Assembly (NCBI GenBank): GCA_025617745.1
Contig: CM046870.1
Coordinates: forward strand, 25,215,501-25,279,500
Reading direction: 5' to 3'
DNA: 64,000 nucleotides
DNA from: Heliocidaris erythrogramma
Lineage: Eukaryota > Echinodermata > Echinoidea > Camarodonta > Echinometridae
In this document: piece by piece, positions 1-11,245 of the stretch
Layout of the letters: every line of letters begins with the position of its first letter
How positions within the stretch are numbered: position 1 is the first letter of the stretch
Translations under genes and position numbers: made by a program
Notes under the pieces: generated by a model
What the model was told of the DNA's origin: nothing
What the model saw: the letters and a program-made list of their open reading frames with translations, nothing else
Database searches by the model: none

Positions 1-1299
1 CTCCGTGGCTTTCATGACTTTTTTCTTTTGAATCTCACACATCTTTTGAGACCAAATTCGCGATGTCTGGGCATGCGGTTCCGAAGTTACTCAACATTTC
101 GTACTGGCACGTCAGACCAAAAATTGCTCAAAAACGTGATTTCATGTATAATTTCAATACAAATGTGTTTTTAGCCAAAATTTAGATCTATGAATATTTT
201 TACATTTGCTGATTAAAATTAATTTATTTTATGCTGCTTATGTTCGCGAAAGTGTCCCTGCCAAATTTCATCCCCAAAAACAATAAAAAACAAAGGTAAA
301 AAAACAAAGAAATACATAAGAAAATTAAAATTTTCATAATTAATGGAAATTTTTTTTAGGAGCATTTAACTATACAGTTTTGTAGATTACGTTGTGGACG
401 ATGTGCGTGCCGATTTTCAGCACGATCGCGCGGTCGAAGGCCGAGATCTCGTGGGGGGGGGGGTTGGATTCCACCCCCGGCTGTGGCATAGCCAAAATAT
501 CCCGGCCCTTTTAGGAAGGTTGAGTTCTGGGAAAGGTGAAAAATAATTTGTGAGCTCTCTAATTCCTTTAATGTCACTTTGGAGGAAAATCATATCAGAA
601 ATGTTACCAGAAAAGGATTGCTCCTCAAATGCACTCATTTTCAGCAAAACTGGGTCATTTTCTTATCAACGACACAATATGTGAGACAATAACTGTAACT
701 CTTTTGATGTGATGACAGAGGCAACAGAAGGAGGAGGCAGAGCTATACATACAGAGTCGCGACAGGTCGCTTCTGATTGGTCAGTCATTTCATGGAGCTT
801 CAAATAGTTCCCTCCCATAGAGAATGTACATGAAAGTTAACTATTGGGAGCTCCATGATCCGCCATATTTTTAACAAAGACCGAGTAGGCGTAGGCGTAT
901 TATGCTTATGTCACAACTCTCTCTTTCAAAGTGCTCTGGAAGGAGGCAATATCCATAGTACAGTCAACCTCGCCCAAGTCGATCATGACGAGACTGAGTG
1001 AAATGTGTCGACATAGGCGAAAGAAAATCCGACTTACGCGTGCATACGTAACACAGGGATGCCGCGGTGCAGACTGTGGCCGGCGGCCCGGCGGTTCGAT
1101 CGATTGGGAGTTCTCATCACATAATGTACCATGATTTAAATTGCGCGGACATCAAGAAAATAAGAACATACATGTACTGTACCTTTCATGTACCCAGTAT
1201 ATTACTTCACACTCCTGTTACAAGTTGGACAATAAAGAATAAAACCAGACACGTCCAGTGATTAATTTCAATGTATTAAATCCTCCCTTACTTGTCTGT

Positions 1300-1412
1300 C
1301 TTGTCTGTGACTTTTACTGACAGATTTGCTCTCAGCCAATCAGATGCAAGGATTTCAGTAGCTTATAACGGTTATTGCAACTTGTCATTGATGACAAGTT
1401 TATGAAACACGG
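1300..1412. repeat. Degraded copy of the 34.9-kb MITE family
   Basis: Shares CAGCCAATCAGATGCAAGGA and the following TTTCAGTAGCTTATAAC with the intact element at 34921-35058. The left terminal repeat is not recognisable here. Confidence 0.6.
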
Positions 1413-1445
1413 CCCAGATCAGCCCTTTACTTTCTCAAACTGGGA

Positions 1446-1605
1446 CAGTGGAATCTCGTTATAAAGAGCTCCGATATAACAAGGTAATTTCGCTGGTCCC
1501 AGGTCTTTATGTTCTTTTGTGGTTTTACCCCGATGTAAAGAGATAAGTGATATAACGAGGTAATTTCCATGGTCCCAAGGTCCTCATTATAGTGAGTTTC
1601 CACTG
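1446..1605. mobile_element. Short pogo/Tigger-like MITE
   Basis: The left end starts CAGTGGAATCTCGTTATA and the right end is TATAGTGAGTTTCCACTG, an imperfect terminal inverted repeat of about 18 bp. The CAGTGGAA terminus is typical of non-autonomous pogo-class elements. No coding capacity (160 bp). Confidence 0.6.
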
Positions 1606-1633
1606 TACCTGACCTTATATATGAAATACCTAC

Positions 1634-1701
1634 CTTTGCATCTTCAACTGTGCAGAGCATTTGGAGTTTCTCGATTCCGTAGCAGATGGGAACACGTTTA
1701 C
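1634..1701 (-). CDS. EEF1B2: eEF1B coding exon 6 (exchange domain)
   Basis: Encodes [20 protein letters not shown] plus DAK; human has [24 protein letters not shown]. The Gly of human VGYG is Cys here. Donor AAAG|gtaggt, phase 0. One more exon is expected to the left of the window. Confidence 0.95.
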
Positions 1702-3753
1702 CTAAAGTGGAAGGATGGGAAAACAGTTTTGTTCATGTACTAAAAAAGCTAAAAAACTTTAAAAAGGTCCATTACTCAGAAAGTTATAACTTAACATTGT
1801 TCACAATTTAGACAATGTAACGCAGACTGAAAAAGTCTAAGAAATTACCCAAGATTGAAATTTGTTTTTAATCATTTGTGTTTACATTGTAAAGCCCATA
1901 GAAAAAAATTTCTAGTTTATGATGGCTGTATAAATCCATTGTTATTATAATTATTACTCATGACTTTCTACCCAGCACACAGACAAACTGAAGTGGCTTA
2001 ACCCGTTGACTACCGAATTCTTTAATTCCAGTAGGCTTAATACAGGGATGACCCGGTTCCTGCAGATAGTGGGTTAATATAACTTACTTGCACCCCATAA
2101 AAGTCCATCCTTTTCTATTCCGCGTACTGATTTTTCTATTTCTCCTAGATCCGTCTCATCATCCAATGGCTTGACGTCGAAGAGGACGCTCGATTTGGCA
2201 ATTACGACCTCTGTAAAAGGGAATAATAGTTATATCTTTTACATTTAATAATAGCTTTGTATAAGTTTAATTCTACATTTCTATTAGAGTGCTCTACATG
2301 CAATAGACCTGTTTACTAAGTGATTCAAATTTATGGATGATTCTTTCCTGGTCACCTAGTAACAAGGTATTCCATTAACCTGTTATCAATGAATGAAGTA
2401 CAATACTTGGAATCCAGTTTGCATACATTACTTGTTGCTATGTCTGACAAGCCTCTGGCAAGCTTTCAGGTTGTCAAGAACAACCTTTGTTTCAAAAGTA
2501 TACATAAAATTTGAATAACTTAGGAAACAGGTCTATTACTATTACCCCAGTCGTTGGATTCAATAGACCGCTTCTGTAATGTATACAAATTTATGCACAA
2601 GCTATTCCATGAACATGCTTTTTATAAATGAGCCTCAATGCTTGGAATCCAGTTTACATACATTATTTTTTGCTACGCCCAGCAAGCCTCTCACTATGAA
2701 CACGATGACAAAGAGAGCGGACGAAATATACAGCTCCTCTCACTATGAACATGACGAACAAAGAAGCTGACAATTTATGCTGCTCCTCATTGTACCCTTC
2801 ACAATTGCACTGGTTAACCCTTTCAAGACAACTGACCACATTTTGTGGTTTGGCTCAATAAATTTTGATTCAGAGCTCTAAAAAATATCCAGGTGCATGA
2901 GTAGAAAGAGCAACAATTTCTGCACATACTATGTCCATTTTTGTTGCATGACCATATTGCGTTTGATGCCAGGAATTTTAAACAAGAGAATAAGTTTTAA
3001 AATCCTTAAATTGGTAACGAATTGAGAGGTTCAAAATCATTGTTTTTCATCAAAATTGGCAATATTTTTCAACTAATCAACAAAATATTTAACCATATAT
3101 ATTGTTTTCAAAGACATTACACCTTACTAGAACCATGTAGAACTAAAAGAAAAATATTACTGTTGCCAATTTGAAAAACAAAAGTGTGATCAAATTAGCC
3201 CTGAAGTAATTCCTGTCCTGAAAGGGTTAACAAAAGAACATCCATTCATTGCTATCCTGTAAAAATATGTAGAACATGTGTCACATAATAGCAGTGAAGA
3301 GATGTCCTTTTGTCTACTAGAGCTATTGTGGAGGGTAATATGAGGAGCTGCATAAATTGTCCGCTCTCTTTGTCACCGTGTTCATAGTGTCTTGTACCAT
3401 CCACAATTGCTCTGGTAGACAAAAGAACATCCCTTCATTGCTATTATGTAAAATAAGTAGAACAGGTGAATATGAATGTGACACATGTTCTACTTACTTT
3501 TACATAATAGCAATGAAGGGATGTTCTTTTGTCTATCAGAGCAATTGTGGAAGGTACAATGAGGAGCTGTATATTTTGTTCGCTTCTTTGTTCGGCATGT
3601 TCATAGTGTCTGGCAAGCTTTCAGGTTGTCAAGAACAACCTTTGTTTGAAAGGTATGCATAAAATTTGCATACATTACCGAAGCGGTCTATTGCTACATG
3701 TTATTCTGCACATCTGAACATATGACCCAACTGTCTCTTGGGCCATAGGTAGG

Positions 3754-3798
<45 letters not shown>

Positions 3799-6700
3799 GT
3801 GACATCCGAAGTCACTTGTGACTGATCAGACAAATTCACAGTCTCATAGAGTTCCTTCCCTGATTTTCAACTGGTGCACTGGCTATGGCAAAAATGATTA
3901 ATCTTCTGAATTTACTAGAACCACTGGACGACAAGTAATAGACAATGATGATATTGAGTGTACAGTGCACAAAACACAATATTGCAGGTCACAACTAAGA
4001 ATTTAGTTCCAGTGTTGAAATTCTTATTTTTGATAACAATATTTGGCATGATACTAATCTATATTTGCCACTATCCACACGGTAGGTGGCAAATCCTTGA
4101 ATGCTTCAGTGCCTTAGGGCAGTTGGGCTAAAGCCAGGGTAACAATAGTACTTTGTAGATATGATGCACCACGCGTTACCCCAGGGTATAGCGTTGTACC
4201 CCGGGGTACCATAGTGTCCCTGTATTAATTAAAGAGTTGCGACAACTGGGGATTTGAACGCCATTTTGTTTCCACTATTACATAACATTTCTATTCAATT
4301 CTGATGAGCACCTGGGTGTTCTCAATAGAAAGAATTCGAACGGCATTTGTTTCCAGAAAAGTGAGACGTCCATGTCGCAACTTTTTAATACAGGGACACT
4401 ATGGTACCTCGGGTACAACGCTACCCCGGGGTAACGCGTGGTGCATCATATACCAGAAGCATCCTCTGAGATGGATATGCGTGCAATATAAGTGTAGCTA
4501 TTATTATCAAGTATTATTGGGTTTTGGGTTTTTTTTTTTTGTTGTCTTATTATTGATGTTAAGTTTAATAGCAGCAATCTTTAAAGATAATGAAGTAATG
4601 ATTTGTCAATGGAAACTACAAATCCAGAATTTCTACGCTGTCAACAGATATGAACTTACTCTTTGGTTTCTTGGCCTCGATCTTTGGGGCTGGCTTCTGC
4701 ACAAGAACATTAAAAAATAAAACCAAAATTGAGTGAGTGTTATGTCTTCTATCCAATATCTATATGTACAAAATCAAAGAGAGGGTTGAATACATGGCAG
4801 GAAGATGGGTCCAACTCCATCACAACAATTTTTGAGTTATCAAGAAAAGCATTAATATTTGTAGAAGTTTAAGACAAATTGTTTTCATCTTCATAGTAAT
4901 GCACATTCATGCATCAATAGTTCTGTGAAGACAATACATTATTCTTTTTAAACTTATCTCAATGTATCATCAAGTGGTTTTTTTTCATATATAACTAAAA
5001 AACTGCTTTCTTTGAGTTTTTTTATCTCTTATGTTTCAAATTGTACTTGAATCATCTACATCAGTGATATGTTGACAGCCAGAAGGGCTTTAACTCAGTA
5101 TTATAGTAAATGATAGGAGAAAATTGCCATCTGGCACCAGCAGATAATATAATATGAACCCCATCCATTTTCTTCTTTATTTCACAAAACTATTTCATTA
5201 AACTTTAAATAGTCTATGGAGGAATTTACTTCTCTTTTAATTAAACAGTGGTTATTACATTGACTGGACAAAACCACAACTCTCCCAACTTAAGATTTTT
5301 ACTGCAGCAGGAAAAGATTTTTTTAAGGGTTCTTAAATGTAATTATTAAAAAAAGGCAGACTTTTGAATGTGTATTTTAATCATTGTGTCACTGATGATC
5401 GATGGTTGTAGCATTATTACTGACTGATTAACATTAAAGAACATGTCTAGTCTATTTCATTTTACAAAGATAGAGCACTGGATATCTTACATAAGAAAAA
5501 AGTATAACACAACTGAATTATCATACATATTAAAGCTTTGAGCAGGAGAATAGAACTTGGATGAAAGATAGACCTGGAAACTCGACTGCAGATCTATGCA
5601 CTTTTCCAGTACATCCGGTAATAAGGTAATAATCATTCATGAATTAAAAAAAATGCAGGGCAAGACGACGCTTGAAGGATCTGTACAAGAAAGTCATGAC
5701 TAACCTCTTCTTCCTCGTCATCGTCATCTGATCCAAAGACGTCGAAATCATCATCGTCGTCATCATCTGCGGCAGGTTTCTTGGCAGCAGCTGGAGTGCC
5801 TGTAGGGCCGTACTCACTGAGAGCTTTGGCTACACCAGCAAGGCTGGTTTTTAAAAGAAAAGTTGGTAGAAACAGACTAGCTTACTAAACTTGTTCATTT
5901 GTATTGGCAGCTGGGTAAGTCCAGTATATGTCCACACATTACCAAGTATTATTGAATTGTGTTAGGAACTGTCACTACCAACTGACAAGAATATTACTTG
6001 ATATTTTGTTTGATCCAAGGTCTCATGGGGTGTTGCAAGAAAGTTGCAATCAATTGCAAATTGTAAAGCAAATTAGAACAACCATTCTGAATGGTTCAGG
6101 GTCTGCCCATTCAAGAAGATGCGCTTGCAACAATGATTTTGATTGGTCAGTACCGATCAGTTGCAACTTGCAATCAATCGCAACTTTCTTGCAACACCCC
6201 ATAAGATGGCTACAGTATCAGCTAGATACAATAAGTTACATCCACACACATATCGTACATGTGGCCATTAACATTATAATGAGGGTCTTGGGACTCAATT
6301 ATGATAAACTTTTATTATGACCTATCATGAAGAAATATGTCCCTGTCTTCTTAATGTTTGACTTGTTTTAATGTACAATATATAAACATTCATCGGACAA
6401 GATAAACAATGAATGCTAATTGCTGTTACATAAAAGATAAAGAGTTCTGACTGTCTGCCACGAATAACGGATGCTACCCTTGGTTACCAGCCGGCAACTG
6501 GAAATTTTTTCATTAAAATTGATTTTTATTTTTCAATTTGTTTTATATCACTTATTTAAAATCATGATTTCTTATTTATTTTTTTTTTAAATCACTGATC
6601 CTGGTTGAAGTTAACAGATAATTAGGCCTATGGACTAAACTGCACTTCTGGTCTGACTGAGAGCTGCTACATGTACTCACCTAGTAAATGTGGAGGAGTA

Positions 6701-9700
6701 GGACTTAACCTGGTTGTACCATCTGAGGGCATTGAAGAGCTCAGCGGCTGGGGCTCCGCTCATGGCTTTGAAAACGACGACATCAGCCTGAGATGGAGTG
6801 TACCTTTAGGAGACAAAAAGAGACATGTGGAAAGATGTAAGTATAAAGCCAATATTTTTGTGAACAGATATTTTTGCAGATGTCACAGGGAAACAGACAT
6901 TTTCGTTGATTCAATTATCACCGCAACTTACATCTACAGTGTACATGTACATGTATACTGTGCACATGTGGATTGCTAGCTCATTTTCATGTGCTGCTTA
7001 ATTTATGACACAACATGTACTGCAATTCACAAAAAATTTGAGAAAATAACAGATTTAGTCTTATCCCTGTTCATTTGATTTCTGGCTGTACATGTACGTA
7101 ACGTAATTGTGCAGTCTTACACTCCCTCGAGAGGACTCCTTTCATAAGATGCACCTTTATCCGTTCCTTTTTTTATTCTATTATTTTCTTCTGAGCTTGA
7201 TTTTTTCAATCATGACCTTGAATATTTTAAGGATAATAAATTTAGTAGGCAACCATGGGAACAAAATTTTATCAAATTTCAACTCCTTCAGTGATACTCT
7301 TCACAATGAATGAGACATACATGTAAGGCAGCTCTCTCCAATTAAATATACATATTTTCTACAGGCCTTCAAACTTTCAAAATTTGTCAAATGTCCTTCA
7401 GTGACTATTAAACCGATCAGACCTTCTTCTTTTAACCCAATTTTATTGTTTTATTCATCTTGATATACATGTAGCTTTGGGTTTTCTTTTTCAGTCGCCT
7501 ATTATTTTTTGGTCTCAATTATCTTTTTTTCCTTATGTTATTACTCAATGCTCATTTAATAGTCATTATTTAATATTTCTTCCATCTTATTACTTTCCCT
7601 TTTCTTCCATCTTATCATTTTCTCCTTTTCTTCAGAATGGAGAAGCTGAACTGTTCAACAGATGATGACAAACAAAAAACAAATGACTAAAATGTTAAAA
7701 TTTCATGAAGCACAAAAAAAGGGAGATGTTGAGATACACTTAAAGAAGGAAGACCAAAAATGAGGAAGAAAATGAAAAGAAATATATTGTAAGGAAACAA
7801 TAACGAATGAAAAGCAAACAAACAAGGAAACGATGAAAAGGGGAAATAAGAAAACAAGTATAATATAAACCAAGTACAAATGGGATATTTTGTTTCAGGA
7901 AATGGTAATATTCATTCCTTCATTCATTCAAGGAGAAAAGGAAGGAAAAGGTAAAAAAAAAATAAAAAATAAAAGGGAGTCAGAAAAATAAGAAATCAAA
8001 TTAAAGAAAAGGGTGGAGACAAATAACATGAAAAAGGAGTGTACATACAAAAAACAGACTAAAAAATGACAAGAAAAGGGAAACACATGAAAAAAAAAGA
8101 AAAGAAAAGATGACTGCATTAATTATAAAATCAAAACAAGTCGAGTCAATGGCATAAATTCATATTCATTGACATATATTCAACAAATACATATTTTAAA
8201 TTGTTAAAGGACAATTAACCCCACGTGATATTCTAGATGCACCTATTGTCTGCTACGTCTTTCCATGGAGGCTGCCATTTTGTGCATGACACGGATCATT
8301 AGGTACCATATGCATTGATAATAGCCTACCTTTACAACAGATACGTCGCTTTGTTCTGATTGTATTACGATTGTTATTGGCCATGGGCCTAGATAATTGA
8401 CGACCCATGAGTTCTAATAGCCATCCTGTAAAGCAGATTCCTCGCTTTGTTTTGGTATTGTTACGATTGTCTCCGTCCTTGACGTCAATTCTCCGTCCTT
8501 GACGTATATTTTTTATGAAGTATATTTTTTATGAACAAATTAAGACCTTTTAAAAAATATATAAAACTAAACTTACATTTCAGAATATGTGACTTTATCT
8601 AATATATATTTGTCCTCTAAAAATCAATTACAAGTTAACGATGAAGGAAATTTTACTTGGGATGAAAAATATGTTCGTGTACACATAAAGTAATGGCAGC
8701 CCCCTTATTATTGCTAGCAGACGATAACTTGGCTGGAAAATAGTGATTTATATCTATATCCTGTGTTTTTACATGAAATTGCATGTATCAAATAAGAGGC
8801 ATATACTACACCATTCAAAATAAGCTAATTCATACGCTGAGGTTAATTTCCCTTTAAGTGGATACCCATATGAAAACAGTGAAAAGAAAAGCCAAAGTCA
8901 AAGATAAAGACGAACAAACAACTTTAACATTAAAGTACAAAACAAAGATGAAAGAAAAAGAAAAGCAAGAGATTCCGCTGTTGAGGAAGACTTTCTAAAG
9001 AAAAATGAGTAGAGTCCCTGGGATCTATGATCTAGGCCTACTCACCAAGCATTTTTTACAAAATGTGGAAACTACAACACAAGTGACAACAGATTCAGAC
9101 ATTTACATTATTTTATTAAACAAAGACAAACTTGAAGTTGAACCATCACAAAGTCATTAAAAGTCATGCAAGTCAAACTCAAAGCAAAGTCACGAAAGTC
9201 TAAAATTTAGAAAATAAAAAATAAAACATAAAAAAGCAGAATAAATTCCCTTCCTCTGAGTAGACCGAAAGCTTCAGTCTCTGTTCGTCGGGTGTTCCAC
9301 TGGACTACGTCTTGCTTCACTACACCTCCTTACATAGACTGAAGTTCGTCTCTCACTCTGTACCAGGGACTAAGGACGAATTTTCATTTTCCAATAAATA
9401 CATTATTTTATTAAAATAAACAACTCAGAATGAGAACAACGGTAATATAATATGCTTGAATAAATTTCTTACCCCAAATTCCTCGTCTGGTACACGAATC
9501 TGATCATTTGAAGCATGGAAGTTGCACGTCAGTAGCGAGTCGCTGACAGCCATTCTTGGTTATAATCACATGACCCGGAAGTAGGCCTAGTCGGAAGCGT
9601 ATAGAGATTGTGTAGTAAAACGCAGCGAATACTCAGTCAGTCAGTGCGAAGGGAGTTCAAACCAGAGTAAGTCCGAAATTTTGTTAATTATCTGTATATT

Positions 9701-10339
9701 TTTCGGGGTTTTTTATGATGTATTGAAATATGAGAACCCTAGCACCATCTATGTGAAATTTTAGAGAAAGGGGATGGCTTATAGGGATGGAAAATCAGAT
9801 CCCCCTTTTTGGGGGGATTTCCTCATAGGCCATGTATTGTAAGATCCCCTTATCTACCGCGAAGGTTGGGTAGCCGTCTGTGTAGGAGGAGAAGGTAAAA
9901 ATAAGAAAATGTTAAAGACTCCTCCGAAACAGACGGTTTTCAGCTGTCTACCTCTGAGAGGCTCTGTGACCTACGGACCAAAACCGAGTGATGCTCTACC
10001 AGGGCTGATCAACTTCACTGATCAAAATCAATTAATGAGACACCGCATGTCAACATGGTGAATGGACATGATTGATGATGGAATTATTTGTGGAATATCA
10101 TGAATATTGCTAAGCTGAGTGACATGCCGGTTATAATCATGCCCGTGCCAAGCGGGGCGGGGCCGGGCCGGGCGGAGTACGTACCGGCGTCGGCTAACAG
10201 ACTGCACATTACAAGACAAACTTGTAACATCAACAAATAATAATTTCTTCAAATAATACCCTTCGATGTAACTGCGATCCACAAGAAAATCATTCAGGGC
10301 AGCTACACCGGCAGCACTTTTTAGATCACCGAAACCCAT
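1634..10339 (-). CDS. EEF1B2: Elongation factor 1-beta (eEF1B alpha), 3' end outside window
   Basis: This is the guanine-nucleotide exchange factor that reloads eEF1A with GTP during cytosolic translation elongation. Six coding exons join without a stop: 10260-10339, 6681-6803, 5705-5843, 4660-4696, 2088-2210 and 1634-1701 (570 nt, 190 codons). The N-terminus starts [11 protein letters not shown] and has the GST-C-like fold sequence ([21 protein letters not shown]). Next comes an Asp/Glu-rich linker with [11 protein letters not shown], a typical CK2 phosphorylation site, then a short Lys-rich linker. The exchange domain follows ([37 protein letters not shown]). Human eEF1B is 225 residues. 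The last exon (human end VQSMDVAAFNKI) is not visible in 1-1633, so it lies to the left of the window. The gene is head to head with POLR1B. Exon phases agree at every junction, so the call is firm. Confidence 0.95.
2088..2210 (-). CDS. EEF1B2: eEF1B coding exon 5 (exchange domain, first half)
   Basis: Encodes [20 protein letters not shown], a helix ([13 protein letters not shown]) and LLWGA. This is the start of the C-terminal EF1-GNE domain that contacts eEF1A. Donor GCAA|gtaagt, phase 1. Confidence 0.95.
2301..2538. mobile_element. MITE with CAATAGACCTGTTT ends
   Basis: About 240 bp with terminal inverted repeats CAATAGACCTGTTTACTAAG and CTTAGGAAACAGGTCTATTA. A second copy is at 55540-55782. 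The inner part (TACTTGTTGCTATGTCTGAC, GTTGTCAAGAACAACC) is also shared with the larger neighbouring element at 2561-3693. Confidence 0.75.
2561..3693. mobile_element. 1.13-kb foldback element related to the neighbouring MITE
   Basis: Ends are CAATAGACCGCTTCTGTAAT and its inverse ATTACCGAAGCGGTCTATTG. Inside, GACAAAGAGAGCGGACGAAA-type blocks recur in both orientations (about 2700-2790 and 3340-3400), and a second internal inverted pair surrounds CTTCATTGCTATTATGTAAA (about 3400-3560). No protein of note is encoded. Confidence 0.7.
3753..3796. repeat. (GA)n microsatellite
   Basis: About 22 uninterrupted GA dinucleotides in an eEF1B intron. Confidence 0.9.
4159..4451. mobile_element. Foldback element in eEF1B intron
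   Basis: Left arm TATGATGCACCACGCGTTAC continuing through CCCCGGGGTACCATAGTGTC to CAAATGG-type sequence; the right arm is its inverse and ends GTAACGCGTGGTGCATCATA. The arms span about 130 bp each, leaving a short loop. Confidence 0.75.
4660..4696 (-). CDS. EEF1B2: eEF1B coding exon 4 (37-nt microexon)
   Basis: Encodes only [12 protein letters not shown] plus one base, a basic Lys-rich linker in the place of the human RLREERLAQYESKKAKK segment. Acceptor gtgcag|AAG and donor AAAGA|gtaagt are both good matches to consensus. Confidence 0.9.
5705..5843 (-). CDS. EEF1B2: eEF1B coding exon 3 (acidic linker)
   Basis: Encodes [16 protein letters not shown], an Ala/Lys stretch, then a run of Asp around [15 protein letters not shown]. 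The Ser in FGSDDDD is the conserved CK2 target of this family. 139 nt; donor GAG|gttagt, phase 0. Confidence 0.95.
6025..6202. mobile_element. Small foldback MITE
   Basis: Terminal repeats ATGGGGTGTTGCAAGAAAGT and its inverse ACTTTCTTGCAACACCCCAT flank about 120 bp. The repeats continue inward as TTGCAATCAATTGCAA and TTGCAATCAATCGCAA. Confidence 0.75.
6681..6803 (-). CDS. EEF1B2: eEF1B coding exon 2
   Basis: Acceptor ctaaag|G completes the Gly codon left open by exon 1. Encodes [16 protein letters not shown] and [19 protein letters not shown], the rest of the N-terminal GST-C-like domain that binds eEF1B gamma. Donor CTAG|gtgagt, phase 2. Confidence 0.95.
8204..8857. mobile_element. 650-bp element with TTAAAGG ends
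   Basis: Ends TTAAAGGACAATTAACC and GGTTAATTTCCCTTTAA form an imperfect inverted repeat inside eEF1B intron 1. The interior has a local direct duplication (CTCCGTCCTTGACGT twice at about 8470-8505). No gene seen inside. Confidence 0.55.
9269..9346. repeat. Hairpin-forming repeat, copy 1
   Basis: AAGCTTCAGTCT at the left pairs with AGACTGAAGTT at the right, with GGTGT/ACACC inside. A second copy is split by the transposon at 11187-13064 (left piece 11157-11186, right piece 13065-13125). Confidence 0.5.
9473..9553 (-). CDS. Unrecognised candidate first exon
   Basis: An ATG in good context (AAGAATGG) opens 27 codons, [20 protein letters not shown] then VPDEEFG, ending in a consensus donor GGG|gtaaga (phase 0). 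It lies inside eEF1B intron 1 on the same strand. It cannot be an alternative eEF1B start, because joining phase 0 to exon 2 gives a stop after six codons. The plus-strand side (9560-9600) has GGAAGTAGG-type ETS-like promoter sequence. I do not recognise the peptide and found no second exon. Confidence 0.3.
9874..9936. repeat. Covarying hairpin, copy 1
   Basis: CCGTCTGT pairs with ACAGACGG, and inside them GGAGGAG pairs with CTCCTCC, around an A-rich loop ending TTAAAGA. A matching hairpin with a different but still paired inner stem is at 14938-15001. A second small stem (CCTC-TGA-GAGG) follows at about 9953-9963. Confidence 0.55.
10260..10339 (-). CDS. EEF1B2: eEF1B coding exon 1 (start codon)
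   Basis: Encodes [20 protein letters not shown] through RSYIEG, matching the invariant eEF1B N-terminus, which fixes the ATG at 10339. The donor GG|gtatta leaves phase 2. The intron that follows is 3.46 kb, the longest visible in this gene. Confidence 0.95.
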
Positions 10340-10681
10340 TTTTGGCTAGAGTTGAAAAATGTCTGGAATTAAAGATCCACCGGAACAGTGTCACACGTGT
10401 AATTTGGGAAAGAGGATTCTTCGATGCTTCTCAAATTTGAAGTAGCTAACCGCTTAATTGCGTGCTATGCTAGGCTCGCATGATATGAGGAAAGAAAAAA
10501 GCTCGGCGAAATATGTAATTTTCGCTGATGACGAGCAGCCTATATGATAGACAGTACGTACGTACGTAGCTAGCTAGCTACATGTAGCTAGCGACCCATC
10601 AAAAATATTGTTTACCACATGCACATGCACATGAAGTGTGCTACACACATACATGTACATGCCGTGCTCGCGATTGTCAAA
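10340..10681. promoter_or_regulatory. Divergent eEF1B/POLR1B promoter region
   Basis: Only 342 bp separate the two start codons, which face away from each other. The interval has a CACGTG E-box at 10394-10399, a CRE/ATF-like TGATGACG at about 10518, and a TACG/TAGC tract with CTAGCTACATGTAGCTAG at about 10560-10590. No convincing TATA box is seen. Shared control is an inference from spacing and from the related roles of the two genes. Confidence 0.7.
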
Positions 10682-10756
10682 ATGAGTGATAACACACCAA
10701 ACTTCCGTAATCTTACGAGCGAATCATATGGACAACCAAAAGAGCATCAGAACAAG
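10682..10756 (+). CDS. POLR1B: POLR1B exon 1 (start)
   Basis: Encodes [20 protein letters not shown] plus EHQNK; human has SLKHLTDPSYGIPREQQK at this place, which identifies the exon despite its size. An upstream in-frame ATG at 10619 would add a His-rich 21-residue tail not seen in relatives, so 10682 is preferred. Donor AAG|gttaat is weak. Phase 0. Confidence 0.85.
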
Positions 10757-11186
10757 GTTAATAATAAGAAATTGTTCAACTACCCTTATGTATTTATAAA
10801 GAATAAGATCGTGAAACTTTCACGTGTTAATCAATTAATGAATTCGCGCTGTGTATGGAATAGTAATTTGCTGTAACTGTCAGTGTGTATGGAATAGTAA
10901 TTTGCTGTACTGTAAAGGAATGGGACAGCGCACGAATATGAGTGCGGGACACTCTCCACTCGGCGGGTAGAATTAGAAATAAAATCTACCCACTCGCAGA
11001 CTGTCACACATATGCGAGTTTATTTAAGTCTTAGTCACTTCTTTTTGTTTTTGGGTTTTCTCCTCCCCAGCATGGCACAGATGACGCTAAATACATATTA
11101 AAATAATCATGATAATAGTCCCTTGGCAGTGATGGTAATTCATGCCATTGCCTAGACCAAAAGCTTCAGTCTCTCTGTATCGTCGG

Positions 11187-11245
<59 letters not shown>

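Larger units (their letters stand above)
1..1633 (-). other. EEF1B2: Last visible eEF1B intron
   Basis: Three-frame reading of the minus strand shows nothing like the eEF1B C-terminus (DVAAFNKI). Apart from a pogo-like element and a MITE relic near its right end, I see only low-complexity AT-rich sequence and a G run at about 451-464. Confidence 0.6.

Noticed and set aside
9473-9553. Alternative first exon of eEF1B
   Set aside because: Phase 0 joined to exon 2 gives an early stop (GGC TGA).
10514-10530. Hammerhead-like CTGATGA word in the divergent promoter
   Set aside because: No following stem II plus GAAA arrangement is present.
10619-10681. Upstream in-frame start for POLR1B
   Set aside because: It would add a His-rich extension absent from known relatives; the ATG at 10682 fits the family better.
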